This document shows positions 1-13,700 of a stretch of 64,000 nt of DNA, piece by piece. The translations under genes were made by a program, and so were the position numbers. The notes under the pieces are model-generated. The model did not search any database. It had not been told where the DNA came from and saw only the letters and a list, made by a program, of their open reading frames with translations. The DNA lies in contig CM033110.1 in the NCBI GenBank assembly GCA_019321725.1, positions 682,001 through 746,000 of the forward strand, given 5' to 3'. Source of the DNA: Paulownia fortunei. Lineage: Eukaryota; Streptophyta; Magnoliopsida; Lamiales; Paulowniaceae. How positions within the stretch are numbered: position 1 is the stretch's first letter; each line of letters starts with the position of its first letter.

Positions 1-1541
1 CATCATTTCTACTTATCAATTTCCAGAGTGTTCTCTGTTCCATGTCATGGACTGATTGCTTACTCGTAGCCGTGATCAATATACTTTCTAATCATGTAAA
101 AGTTTTGATTGCTACATGTTTCTTGCTAAGATTTTAATGACTAAAGCAACATTGCTTTCTGGTACTTGATGTAAGGTTAGCCTTGAACAGTATTCTGCAA
201 AGGAATTTACCTTTTCAGAAAATCTACGGGCATGAATGCTTGCAAACTTTGTTTGAGGGTGATGTGTGTTGTCAAAGAGAATTAAAATGCTCCTCTGATA
301 TCTATGCTTAAAAGAGACGTGAAGTAGAGTCTTTGTCACACATTCACCAAGAGGATTCGAATGCATGAGAATGGTGACATCAACAAGAGCTGAGATTGAG
401 AGCTTCATGACTTTATAATCACAAAGATGTGGATAATTGTATTTGTAGAGGCACCCGTAATGGCCATTCCATGGTCCATATAGATTGAGAGGAATGATAG
501 AATCTAACGGCATCATGTTGTGAAATTTAGTTGCTTATCTGTAGAACAGTGGTTTTGTTCTCTCTATGACCCAATCAGTTGTGTTTAGTAGTGTGACCTT
601 TTCCAGAAATGCAATGCGGTTAAAGATGTTTTTTCTTTTATGTTCCGTATTCTCAAATGTTTTGAGTTTTCCGCTCAATTGTTGAATATGTCTCTTATGA
701 GGATAAATATATAAAATGAGCCTCTACTTCTTCCTTAAAACAATTTTTGACTGTACATTATGGAAGAGCTCAATTATAATTTTTAAGCACTCACATATGG
801 TGTGATATTCTATAAATATGCTGAAAGACAAAGACCAATCATTTACCAGAAGAAGTGAGAAAAATGGAGTGGAAGTACTTAAAAGATGATAATGCATTGT
901 GTCATATGCTGAACGGGGAGACCCTAAGCTGAAAAGAAAGAAAGTTGAACAAAACAATCTATTCAAAATCAGATCCTTGGCAAGTGAGTGGGTTTCTTTC
1001 CGTTCGAATGAGTATAAGAAGCTGACATCTGTAAGCAAACTATGGCTCTTTCTCAAACTTTGGACTCTAAAATGCATTTAGAGGGCTGGAAAGTGGAATC
1101 TGAGCTTTGTGCCTGATAGGTGTATTTATGACACCCTTTTGAGGTTGAAATTTCGCTGCTTGAATTTGACAATGTGACTCCAGGTCTAGGTAGGGGATTG
1201 TGTGGCTAAGAGTGGGAGATAAAAATTGCCGTTTAATAGTAGACATTTCCTGTGAAGGTTAACTGCCATGTAATGAATATAGTTCTCATGAAATAGTTTT
1301 TCCTGTTTCTTATACCGTCAAATTCCTGTATATATATTTCTACAGTTTGTGGAATAAACTTCCTAGTTTTCTTCTTATGTTGGTTTTGGAAAGAGGCTAG
1401 ATTCTATAATTGATTTTTTTTTTTTCGTTAATTGTGATTGTGAATTAAAATAAAGTTTACTTCCACGTGTTTTATTCTGTATTTTAATCTCTGCTATGTG
1501 CTAATATCGTTTTTTAATTTACTTTCTTTCATTCTTTCCAG
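1..1541. other. Upstream or intronic DNA, no firm gene
   Basis: No MORC exon could be recognised here, although the protein-coding exon at 1542 begins in mid-domain. The stretch is therefore probably a long MORC intron, or flanking DNA if the MORC copy is truncated. A 134-codon open frame on the minus strand (112-516) is unusually long for this base composition and has fairly coding-like residue use. I do not recognise it, see no splice partners for it, and do not call it a gene. A 60-codon plus-strand frame at 899-1081 is equally unassigned. Confidence 0.5.
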
Positions 1542-4500
1542 TTCGACAATATTGGATCACATGGAACGAAGATTATAATATATAACCTATGGATGAATGA
1601 TGAAGGCATTTATGAATTGAATTTCGATGATGACGATGAGGTATACTAAGTTTTTCTTTTCCAGTCTGAGAAATACTTAGGGTGCAGTTTGCAGCCAGAT
1701 TTTGTGGTTGCATAATCTTTTGTAATCTGAAAAAAGTAGGAGACTTAGATATTACTGATAGACAACTATAATATCCTTTTGCTTTAACTTAGACTTTCTG
1801 AATGTTGTAGCAAACTTTTTTACTTGTTTGCCTCTTAGTATCTTGCATATGATCTAGCAAAGACTTTTATTTGGACTTTCTCTCTGTTTTCAAGTTTTCC
1901 AGGATGCATGATTTAGCAATATCAGGTACACTTAAAGTTAGGGTGTACTGTCATATATTTTTCTGTCTTCGGAACGTAAGATTCAACTAGAAGTTCAAAA
2001 CTCTTGGGAACTTGTTTGTGTCTCTATGTGAGTGAATTTACAAGAAAATATTATTTCATAATTTCGATGTTGTGTGGCTTCACAATATTGAACAAAAATA
2101 TAATTTTCTATGACCTATTGATTAACTGAAGTGCATTTGACTTGCTGGCAATTTCAAATGGCAAATAGGAAATAGTTGACTGGGTACTGGGCTATGGACT
2201 AGAGTAAGATTTCAGAAAGAGTTAAATGACAACTGATTATTATATGTGGATATCCCATATCCAACTAAAGGATATTAGTCCATGGCTTCAAGAATGATAA
2301 AATGAAATATCAAACATGAAGGTTAGTATGTTGGAGGGTGCAGTCTCTCTATTTTCCACATCACAATCACACTAGTTAGAGATGTCAAATAACCAAAGAA
2401 GTCCTAATTGGTTTTGAACTTTTGATCCCCACTTGAGATGAAAACAGTTAGATTATCCATGCCTATCATTTAATTTTCTTCCATATGATTGCTCCTATCC
2501 TACCTTAAAAGGGAGTAGTTGAGAAAGAAAATTGTACCAGGTCACAGGCTTTTAAAAATTTACCGGTGACTGACGCAATGAAAACAAAGTCGAGCAACTA
2601 AAGTCATTGTTTTGGAGATTGTGATTTACATACGTATATTACTAAGAAATCAACTTAGGCATAGCCTTTGTGACAATGGCACGGCTCCCATTAAATGCTG
2701 GTTATGTAAAATATTATTATTCTTGGTTTCAGGCTTCGATTTTTGTTATGCTTAGTTGGTATTTGATGAAACCCTTTTCCGCCAGTTATTTGTTCTTGTA
2801 TTGGCAGTTGCTTGAATTGTGGAAAAAGGCACTTATATTTTTTGTTATTGACTATATTTTTGGAAGCATTAATGTTGTTCTACAAATAACTTTTGGCTGC
2901 CACTAATTCAGGATATAAGGCTGAGAGATGAATCTAATCATGGAAACGTGTCCAAGACATCGAAGAAAGTCCTTGAATTGCAATCTCATTTATCTTACCG
3001 CATCCGCTTCTCGTTAAGGGTGGGTATTTACTCTTATTTTTTCTAGTTATTGTTTTCAGGAGAACACAGAATGTGTCTCACAATATGGATCAGCTCTAGA
3101 TGATGCTTATCTTGAAACAAAGTCTAAAATGGTGAGGCTTTGCATATATACAATTGGAAGATATAATTAAATGGATGCTATCTTTGTGTTGCAAGATATG
3201 CAGTAAGATATGTAATGGCAACAATAGTTTTGAGAAAGCAACAATAGCTGTAATTAGAGTAGGCATAACTAGATACTTATTTTACCTCCATTTTGCTAGG
3301 TGTGAATTTATTTCCAATCTGATAGTATTATAATGCTTTAGATGATAATTTTCTTCATAATATGAGAAATTTTTATATCCACTTCCAAATTATTTGTATA
3401 TGAGAAGTGTTCTGTCTGACACGTGGAGAAGAGGTTCCAATGAATTCTTTATTATTTAATGTATGCACTAAGGTGTTGCAAATGTGTCTGAGTTTATGCG
3501 TAGAATACATGTGCGCTAGCCATATATGGGTTGTGCCTCTAGAAAATGTTTTCCTTGTTTATTTGAATCAATTTTATTTGCTTATGGATATATGCTGTGA
3601 TAACTCATCTCTTCTCAGGCATATGCATCGATATTGTACCTCAAAAAATTTACGAACTTCAGAATAATTTTAAGAGGGAAGCCTGTCGAGCATTTTAGTA
3701 TTGTGGAAGACTTGAAACACTCTAAGGCAGTCACATACAGCCCCCACATTGGCCTGCCAATGAAAGAGGTATGATGCCATTTTGTGTTCTACATGTGGAT
3801 GTCAGATGTGGCAAAATAAAGTGTTTTCACTTTAGAATGTCATGTGCAAATTTGTAACATGCCAGTCTTTGAAGCTGAGTTTATTAAGAATTGCCCATTT
3901 CCCATTCTTTTGAGGACTTGTGTGGAAGAACACGGTAACTATATTGGAATTTATGCAAACTGGGTGTTACCTTATTTAGCCATTTTACGGCACCTATTAC
4001 TTGCACTAATTGGTAAGTTAACCCTGAGCACTGACCAATATTTTACAGATGATTTGTCCGTAGATGAAACTGGAAAGTAAGTATAAGGGTTAATATTAAT
4101 ATTAATTTAGGTTCATATTCGGCAGCAACCTGGATGGATTGATAGCTTCAACAGACACCTCTTTCTTGGTTTGGGTTAACCTTGTTTTCTCTTTGCCCTT
4201 CTCCTTTCAGTTATCTAGTATCATTTATTCATCTTAATAGGGACTCACACATTTCTCCATTTTCTGAAAAAATTGTAGATTATGATGTTTCATTCTTTTC
4301 GACCAGTCTGGGCCTGACCTCCCTTTGGATTCCTCCCCTTTGTAAATCTTGAAATTTGTTTCTGTAACCCATGAGTTTTTATACTCTTTCATTGAAGTTC
4401 CTTTTAAAACTCGAATAACCCCTTCCCCAAAATCATTGGATTCTCTGTGATAAACCAAAAGATGTTTTGGACTCACTGGATATTCTTCTGGGTCTGCCCC

Positions 4501-7500
4501 TGCATTTAGCATTGATGGTTTTGTGGGGGTGTAGATGATATGGAACCATGATGTTCATGGCTGTGTGTTGCAATTGTGGTGGCCATAGGAGTATTGGAAT
4601 TTATTTTCTAGTTTTAATAGCTTCTGTGGCTGGTTAATCACGTTTCATACAAAAATTTTGTATCTGAATAATAAAGGACAAGAAAATGGTGTTAAAACCA
4701 TTCTTTGGTTTGATGAGTAACGAGTAAGATGAACGAACATATCTTTGATTTATTGAATGATAATCATATTTAGTCCTAATCAATGTCAATTTTGTTGTAT
4801 GAAAACAGAAGATCTCCTTCTAGAAAAAGTATGATTTTCAACTTTACAATGATATTTTTTTGGGCTTCACATGGTAATATTGTATCAAACAATGTAATTT
4901 GAATGAGACCCATCATGAATATTTTTTTTTAGTCCTGAGTTCCTCGATCTTCGTTGTGATTAATATAGATTTGAGAACTTTATTCCGTGGTCTTCTATCA
5001 ATTGATTTCAGGAAATTTCCCCAATTCTGTGAATAGGACTCTTGCTTGAGTGTATGGTTGTGCCTGAACTTTTGAAGATCTTTATCTATACTCGTTGGAG
5101 GAGAAGTCTAACCACCATAATCTGATGATGACATGGCACATATTTTCTAAAGTTTAAGACATGATTTGATTGGCTTAAACACCTTGACTGGACTCATGCA
5201 GCGCTTGACTCACCCATATTTCATAATTTGGGGTGCCAATTAAATTATCTGGTTATTTAATTGATTGGTTTAAACACCTTGGACTGGACTCATGGCAGCA
5301 TTTGACTAGGCCATTCTCAATACGTTGGGATGTCAATTAGAAATATCTGTTATCTTTTAAATTAAACTTATGATAGTGCAAAATATACATAAAAGTTAAT
5401 TTGATGACTAGTAAAGGGTGTGTGTGTCTCCATTTACAGTGGCCAAAATATTTAATTGTTCGCACATGTTTTGATGGTGAGATTTACTCTTGGTTGATGA
5501 GGGCTTAAAGGCAGTTGTAAATGTTGAAATTGTGTGGTGGTACTGCAATTATAGTTGTGAAATGGTACTGGAATATTTTTGAGGTTAAGGTGCTTATGGG
5601 GATAGTGTAGAGATTAGATGTATGATTTAAAGGTGAGATTGTGTGGTGGTACTGCAATTATAGTTGTGAAGTGGCACTGGAATATGTTTGAGGTGAAGGT
5701 GCTTATGGGGATAGCGTAGATATAGATGTATGATTTAAAGGTGGTTTTTACGGGAGGGAAGATAGAAGGAAAGAGAACAATGAATTGTTAAATTAAGAGT
5801 CATATTCTTTGTCCTTCATTTATCAGTAGGGACTGAAGTTTCTACTTTCTAATTTAGCTTCAATTCTTTTGATTGCTACATGACTGGAAAAACATTATTG
5901 GAAAGGGAGAGAAGGACAAGACGCCCTCAGTAACCATAAGTTGTAAGCCCAAAGTTCATCTGATAATTTAAAAGGAAATTCTACTCCCTTGTAGATTCTA
6001 CTTAAATATGTCCTGAATGTGCTACAGTTCATCTCATTGAGATGCAAAAAGTATTAAAGAAAAGATTTATTAATTTAACTGTCACAAGGATGAGTTAAGA
6101 CTATTGCGTGCTGTGGATTTATGGACACTTGGTTACATATATTGCAAGGACTATTCTTACGTTTTTAGGTAAGAGTTGGGGTTGTAAGGTTACTCCTTTA
6201 AGTATTTTCTAATTGGATTTTAAGTATCTAAGTTTTTGCATGCTAATAAAGTTGCAAAAAAAGAGTGATCCTTTTTTGGAGGAAGTACTGGTTAGTTGTT
6301 TATTTTTGCCTAATGTGTAGAAACCTCAAATAGTTAATTATTTCATGGATGATGTAGGTGACCGTGAAGACCATCATTGGCTTCATTAAAGAAGCTCCTG
6401 CACTTGGAGTTTGTGGATTCAATATATACCATAAAAATCGTCTCATCAGGGTATGCTTTGTTAACAAATGGAAAATCACATTCTTCTTACTTCAGTATTT
6501 AAATAATCATGTAATTTGATATGTCTCTATATTTCTGTCTGATATCATCCTACTGCTGTTCATGCAGTTATAGCTTAAGCTGGTGGTAAAAAATATCATG
6601 TATATTCTGTATTCCTTCTAAAGAAATTCTAAGTACCACGAACTAATAAAATGACCTACTAAAGTGTTCCAACAACAAAACATATATGTGGTATGAATAC
6701 TACTCAAATTAAATTGTTGATTAGATTTTCTACATCATAACAGCCCTACTGGAAAGTCACTGCAGATGGCTCTTCCAAAGGACATGGTGTTGTTGGTATG
6801 CTTACTGATCCAAGGATTTATTATCAGGCTTCTTTTTCTCGTTCCTGTACTCTGCTACTAACTTTTGGTATTCAGGAGTTCTTGAGGCAAATTTCATAGA
6901 ACCAGCACACGACAAACAGGATTTTGAGAGATCAACTCTATTTATTAAGCTGGAGTCGAGGTTGAAACAAATGGTTGCGGACTACTGGTATCCTTCTTAT
7001 GCTTAGTACTCTTCTTTTTGACTTAATCAGTGGTTGGAATGTTTTACCTGATGTCTATTTCTCTTGAAACTCAGATGTTTGATTTCTTTATGTATTGATG
7101 TAGGTTTTTTCTGTTTCTTCCTTATATTGACTGGTAATGCCTTTTGGTTAGTGACATCAGACATGTTTGTCCCGACGTGATGATTCTTTTGTATGAGTTG
7201 TTTGAGTTTAGATCTGTTTCCAGGCTCTCCAGTCTGTCCTAGTACTTCTTGCAGGTTCTATGGCAAAGCGCGGGAAACATAGATAGCCGGTAAATAATTG
7301 GGTAACAGCTTCCACTGTGTGGGTAGCTTGGTTAGCAGAATTTTTTTTTAGAAATTCATTCCTGGCTTAGTAGCCCATACTGATGTATGTTGCAGGTTTC
7401 GGTGTAGAGTATCAAAAAACATAGTCAGTCAGTTAACATATTGAGTCATTTCATCTCTTTCAGATAAAATTTCAACTGACATTATATGAATCCAATTTCT

Positions 7501-9375
7501 TATGACTACCCAGGAAAGCTCACTGTCACTTGATAGGACACCAGCCTGATGGCATGAGGAAGAATAATATCCAAAATAAATTGACTACACAACCTCAAGT
7601 TGAAGAGGGTAATGTACAAATGAGTCAGTTATTGGAGATTGCATGCGTCCTGTTTAACCTTTAACTGGCCTTCCTGCTAATCAACATCTTCAATTGACTG
7701 GTGCAGTAAGTGGAAACACCTGTGGAACTAGTGTCAATGACAAATCAGCAACTGTTCAGCCGATTTTGGGGCCTGAAGCTGTAAGTCTTGCAATTTTTCC
7801 TTCCTTAGTTTGCAATCATTCTTTTGTATCAAATTTCTTGAGAAGATGGTCTAGTTAAAGCACATATTATGGTTAAATAGGACGTTTATTCTCCTTCCTG
7901 TGGTTCTTTTGATCCATTGTCTAGATATACCCCATTAGGCCCAGCGTGTTAATTTAGTTTAAGAGAAAGGAGATTATTCTGTTGTTTATCATGGTTTAAT
8001 GGAATTGATTGCAGGGTTCTCATCCAGAAACATCTCTAGATACTAGATCACTCGATCAGATATGTGAAGAGAACATCCAGCTGTTCATGAGGTACCATAA
8101 GGATATCTAACTATATTTTACATGTTAGTTATTATCTCATGCTGCCTGAATGGAGATTGAAGATTTACCTGGGTTTCGGGTGGGGACATGCGACAATAAT
8201 GGGGGGCCTGTTCCAGAAACTAGAAAATAGCTTTACATCCAGAAATGTCAGTAGTTTCAAGTGTGCATTTGTTGCCATATTTTTCGTTATAAAGGGATGA
8301 GGATGTTGTTTCTGAGGGTTGGAGATACAGTGGGAAGAATATAATGCTCGCCATCTCTGTGGTTTGAATACTCATTCGATACAATTTGTCAAATAACTAC
8401 TAGACACTTGATTTATCAATCCTGTGTTTTCTAATTCATTGTCATAGTTGGGGACTAAAGTGCCTGTGTGTATGTCTCATACTCTGGGTAGATCAGTGGT
8501 GTACATCATTTGTGCATCCAGTAAATGGAGACATAAGGAACAAATGAAATTTGTGCTGTAACAGAGATCAGAAGATGCTTAGTGATTCAAACAACTCTCG
8601 ACACAATTGGGAGCACTGTTATGCCAATTTTATATGAATACACCTCTATATATTCAACTGATCAGTTATTCCAATTCAACCTGTACAAGTTGCTCAGGTC
8701 TAATTGTATTGTTTTGTTGTTTTCAAGAGTTATGATGCCTATTCGCCAGGCACAGTAACATAATTGTTAGTTGGGAAAGAAGTGCTTCAGATTGATGACA
8801 AATTTAGAATCAGCGAACTCCCTGTATCAGTTTATTTGGTGTTCTGTTCTGTTCGGTGTCTCACTTGAGCCATTTGCTCATCCATAGCATGTTCCTGGAG
8901 ATGTTTCCTTTCCAATTTGCTGTCTTTCTCTTGCGATACTATTATTTGCTTCATCACTATAATTTTTGGACCATCTGGTTCGACTAAAATGTTGTGTGTC
9001 TGAAACTCATTCAACTTGCATTCTTTCATGGCTTCCTAATATGTCTTTGAACCCTTTCCAAATAGGTGCGAGGAGTACAAGGTGAAGCAAGTTGGATTGG
9101 TTCGAACGGTACAGAATCATTTATTTAATCAATGTAGTATTAGTTTACAAGTAGTTCAGCAGACATACTAGTTGTGACAGAAAATGTACTTATATTGTTT
9201 TATTTTATCTATTTCATGCTAAGACACGTTAATGATACCCGGTGAAACTGTTTTCCACTTTTAAATGAAATAGATTGAGGAGCTGGAGAATGAGTTGCAG
9301 GAAACCAGAAAGAAGTGTGCTAGACTTTCTTCTCACTTGGAAATTCAGAGGAAGCAAACAGTAGTGACTCAATGA
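1542..9375 (+). CDS. MORC-family ATPase, 3' part (11 exons)
   Basis: Microrchidia proteins are GHKL ATPases that act in plant heterochromatin silencing, RNA-directed DNA methylation and disease resistance. Exons read here: 1542-1640, 2912-3019, 3619-3768, 6358-6450, 6744-6795, 6876-6987, 7514-7608, 7707-7780, 8015-8091, 9066-9108, 9274-9375 (stop TGA). They join in frame to 334 residues. Visible family signatures are GTKIIIYNLW, the acidic run before DIRLRD, FRIILRGKPVEH, GFNIYHKNRLIRPYWKV, GVVGVLEANFIEPAHDKQDFERS and ADYWKAHCHLIGH. These belong to the transducer (S5) half of the ATPase. A short charged C-terminal coiled coil (EELENELQETRKKCARL) follows a poorly conserved linker. The GHKL ATP-binding half is not in the window, so the start is missing. 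As I recall the paralogues, the wording is closer to MORC6/DMS11 than to MORC1/CRT1, but the subfamily is not settled. The intron at 3769-6357 is 2.6 kb and holds two tandem duplications. Confidence 0.88.
5166..5356. repeat. Two-copy tandem repeat in MORC intron, period 95
   Basis: The phrase beginning ttgattggcttaaacacctt at 5166 recurs at 5261 with few changes. It is followed in both copies by a diverged 'gactggactcatg', 'gcatttgact' and 'ggtgccaatta / gatgtcaatta' series. The two units are clearly an old local duplication. No coding content is seen. Confidence 0.75.
5529..5746. repeat. Two-copy tandem repeat in MORC intron, period 109
   Basis: A unit starting gtgtggtggtactgcaatta occurs at 5532 and again at 5641. 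Both copies continue through 'atagttgtgaa', 'gcttatggggatag' and 'gatgtatgatttaaaggtg'. The copies are nearly identical, so this duplication looks younger than the one at 5166-5356. Confidence 0.85.
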
Positions 9376-10730
9376 TCGTAGAAGTGTGATGGTTCTGATG
9401 CTCCCCCAGATGGGAGGCGGCACCTGTAAACTGGCATTTTGATGTGCTTAATCACTGGGCTTGTTTTATCTATAACAATAGAAGAAACTGTACATAGGGT
9501 GTGTGAGGAGATCAGACATAACAGTCATATGGATATCATCAACCGTGTTGTATCATGAGAAACAGTCTGCGCATGTGTGCAATCGAGCTCTATTGTGTGA
9601 TTGACTAGAGCCGTTTGATTCTTGAAATTTCTGTCATTTTGAATTCTTCCTTGAGCAAGTGATGTGTCTGTGATTGGTTGTATAAATACTTTAAGATTCT
9701 TGTAATTCTGGCAACATGGTACTGCAAAATTGGAACATTCAATGGCATAGCAATGTAACTCAGAATCATATAGGAAGAGGGATCAAAGAGATCTTCTATT
9801 ATTCTTCAGTTACATGAATGAAAAGTGTTAAAACTTTTAAAAGGGCATGTAGAAAATGCAGGGTTTATACAACAAAGATCACTGAATTTCTGGAAATTAT
9901 AGGAAATTACCAAAATGGAGAAATCAAATAGTAGAAAAATGTAAGGTACTAATAATATCAAGTGAGGAAGATTGATGAAATGGATGGTCTGAATTTGCTC
10001 GAGTAGAAAATAAAGTGCTACTCAATAATACTAGATGAGGAAAATAAATTATAAAATTTTCTTTATTTTTTAATTTTTATTCGGTTATGCTTGTCTTATG
10101 GTAAGAGAATTCCCAATAAATTTGATATATCATAAAACATTCTCATGTTCAAGTAAGGTGAAGATGCCATTTTTTCGATTTCTTTGTTTGAAAGTTAAAA
10201 ATTAAAATTTTAATAAATTATATAAGTACAGTAATATAATTAATTTAGCAACAATGCCTATCTCTTTTAAATTAAATGAAAATTTATTTATGGAGCATAT
10301 GATTTAATTGATGTCTTCTTCTTCTTAACAATTGATCTAATGCTTTTATTATTTAATGATTAATATGAAAACCTCAAATAAATTTGCGTTTATCAGTTAC
10401 CACATTATTGATTAATTTAATTTATCCATGCCCACTTAGCAATTTATGAATAGTTAAAGGTGCAACCAGCAAAAAACTGAGAATATGTACGGATCGTAGC
10501 ATGTCGAATCGGGTTAAAACTTGTAATGGGCATCCGAATCCGGTATAACTTGAAACCCGACAAGTTGACTCTCTCTCTCTCTCTCTCATGGAAGCAGAAG
10601 ACAAGCCGAGGAGGACTACGGGAAGCTTCTTGCTTTGCAATTGATACATCATATTTTAGTATTTGTCAGAAATTATTTACTTTTTATCAGTGAATAGCAG
10701 AAAAAATCTGGAAAAAAAGAGGAAGTGAAA
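9376..10730. other. MORC 3' region and NERD1 promoter/leader
   Basis: This intergenic stretch carries the MORC 3' untranslated DNA, then AT-rich sequence (about 10000-10420), then the upstream region of the next gene. A (CT)n microsatellite at 10569-10587 lies about 145 bases before the NERD1 start codon and is probably in the leader or core promoter. I see no further gene. Confidence 0.6.
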
Positions 10731-13700
10731 ATGAGGAAGCGAGATTTAGCAATTCTGATGCTCTCGGCTTTCGCCATTTTCTTCTCTCTTCAGGTATGCG
10801 CGCAAATATGCAAAACCCCGCGTAAACCCTAGCAGCAAATTTTTATTTTTTTGTATAATTTGCTTGAATTTGGTTGATTTATTATCTTTCTTTTCGTGTG
10901 TTCATGGTGGGTAATTAATTGTTGATTAATAAAATGTAGCACGAGGGTGATTTTTCGTTCAAAGAGGCGTGGTTCCATCTCTCCGATGAGTATCCAATTA
11001 AGTACGAGGCTGATCGTCTCCCACCGCCAATTGTCGCCGATCTGAACGGCGATGGGAAAAAAGAGGTTCTCGTGGCTACGCACGATGCAAAAATCCAGGT
11101 ATTCTTGAGTTGTCTTTTTCAAGTATTAAAAGTATCCCTATGCTTTTGCGAATCTTTTCTGATGATTAAATTCATTTTTGGATTGTATATTAATGAGGGA
11201 ACTTGGAGTGGGGCGTTCTCAATATTTACTTTTCATATTTCAAAGTAGGGTGCTGCCTTGTTGGTGTTCTGTTGTTCGAGATTGATAATTTAACTTCTTT
11301 CTCTTCAGCAAAAATGGGTTCTGTAAGGGCGACTGAAATGTGATGTAGAGTAGATATATTCTTTTGGGAGTTCAGCTCAACTCAGAATAATGGCAGTATC
11401 ATCTTGGCAAACACATTGTTTGCATTCTCAGGCCGTGTTATTTGTTGTGGGGGCTTTTATGATCATCTGCCAGCAAAAATTGCAAGAAATAAAATTTCCT
11501 AAAACCATTATATTGTCATTAATCAATAAAAATGCCTTTAACAGCTGCTAGGTTTTAAATGCAATTTTGGTAGAACTTGCAAAATAACAGCTATCTATCA
11601 TGATGCTTTGCTTAAATATCTTTTCAGATTGTCACAGGTCATGCTTTTGTTAATGTCAAAATAAATGACAAAATTCATATGACAGCAACCCTTATTTTTG
11701 CTTGTTGATTTTCATGCTTTCTACATGCAACTTTATCTACAAAAGTTAATCTTCCGTTTTGAAAATTGATCATAAGTTGGTTATGTTATTAGGTTTTGGA
11801 ACCTCATGTGAGGCGTGTGGATGAAGGGTTTAGTGAAGCACGTGTACTGGCAGAGGTATCTCTTTTGCCTGACAAACTCCGCATAGCTACTGGGAGGCGA
11901 GCTGTGGCAATGGCTACTGGAGTTATTGAAAAGAGTTATAATAAAAGGGAACCACGGAAGCAGGTGTTAGTTGTTGTGACATCAGGCTGGTCTGTGATGT
12001 GCTTCGATCACAACCTCAAGAAGCTGTGGGATGTAAATCTGCAGGTGCATAAGGAGACGTACTTTAGTCTGTTCTTATACTAGATAATTATCTTATGGTA
12101 AACTTCTTCTATTAAGCCAGGGTCAGCTTCTTTCATACTAATTCTTTTTGCTGTTTGACAGAAGGATTTTCCCCATAATGCTCATCACAGGGAGATTGCT
12201 ATCTCGATTAGTAATTATACATTGAGGCATGGAGATTCAGGCTTGGTAATTGTTGGTGGGAGAATGGAAATGCAGCCTCATGTATGTTGCTTATGCTTTC
12301 CCAGTGTACTTCATCAAAAAGCAGAGTTATGCTTTTAGTTATGGACTTACCAGTTCAAATTGTTTTTGCCCTACCAGAATTTAGGAGGCTTTCCTTTATG
12401 ATATTGAGTTTCCTACAATGATAGTGTCATAACGTATGCAGACAACTATAATTGTACATAGATAACCATTGAATTCTTGAACCTACATGCGAGTATATGT
12501 AATCTGGTCCAACAAAAGATCTAATTCCGTGTTTGCTTGCATACATCCTAGAAAGCTTCCTCGTTGTACCTTTCAACTCCTCTTTAAACATTAAAAACAA
12601 AAAGAGATAACAGAAAATTGTTTCTCTCTTCCAGCACTACCTCATGCTTCTTGGTTTCATAAGATTTCATATCCCTTGGACTTCTTATTGTTATATCATT
12701 TCTTATGGCTGCTTGAAGCATGCTTAATGTTTATTGGTAAGTTGAGGAGTTATGAATTTAGGATGTAAGTTCTCCATGCAAATCTAAGTTGCCAACTGAT
12801 ACAGACATACATTTATATGTATAGTATCAATTACTTTTTCCTCCTTAGAGATTCCTCTGTGGTATGAGGGGGGACTTCATTTTCAATGTGTGGAAACAAG
12901 TAACTTAGGGTTTTTAAAAGCCTGAACCTACAAAATTGCCTTTTTCTCTCTTTGATTTTTGGAGAGACTGATAATTTACTTAAATATGGAGTGAGCTTTA
13001 CTCTTGTCATCCTTTGTCGTTTACTTCTAATTGAAATGATTTTAATATGACTTAGTTACTCTATTTAATAGTCATGCAGTTGGCCAGGTTCTTTTATTTG
13101 TTATGATGATGGAGTTGAGTTTCTGGTGGTTCATCTCTACCATTTCTTTTGTTTGTTGGGAAAATTCTATATTTACTCCTCTTTTTGTTTGGATTAGCTT
13201 CCTGATGTTTTATACTTCTGTATTTCTCCATTTAGGATGTTGTATTTTTTCACAACAAATATCTGGTTTTAGGCCAATGCTTTTTCCCTGCAGGATGCTT
13301 TATTACTATTAGTTATTTTTTTCTCCAGATGCATGTAGATCCTTTTGAGGAGATTGAGAGGGTGGAGAAAAATGCCGAGGAGCATAGAAGAAGTGCCACT
13401 GAGAAGGATGTAAGAACAATTGTCATCTTTCTGATGCCAAGTTTATGTGCTTTTTATCTTGCTTATGAATAGTGTGTAAGCAGTCAAGCAGCTCTATATT
13501 AAGGTGATGTTATCCGAAACTATACTCAGATTTTCGTTTATGATGGATCTCTTCCCCTAGTTTTGCTTTTATTCCACCCTTCGACTGCACTCCTGTGGAA
13601 ATATGATAGGCCGCAAGTTGCAAAAGAAATTCTGGGGCTATTTAAGAGCTCTCCATTTTTGTTCCTAGTTGCAAAGACAAAGAACACATCTAGATTATGT

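Noticed and set aside
4234..4512. 92-codon minus-strand frame inside the large MORC intron
   Set aside because: It has protein-like wording but no family match, no neighbouring exons and no start or promoter context.
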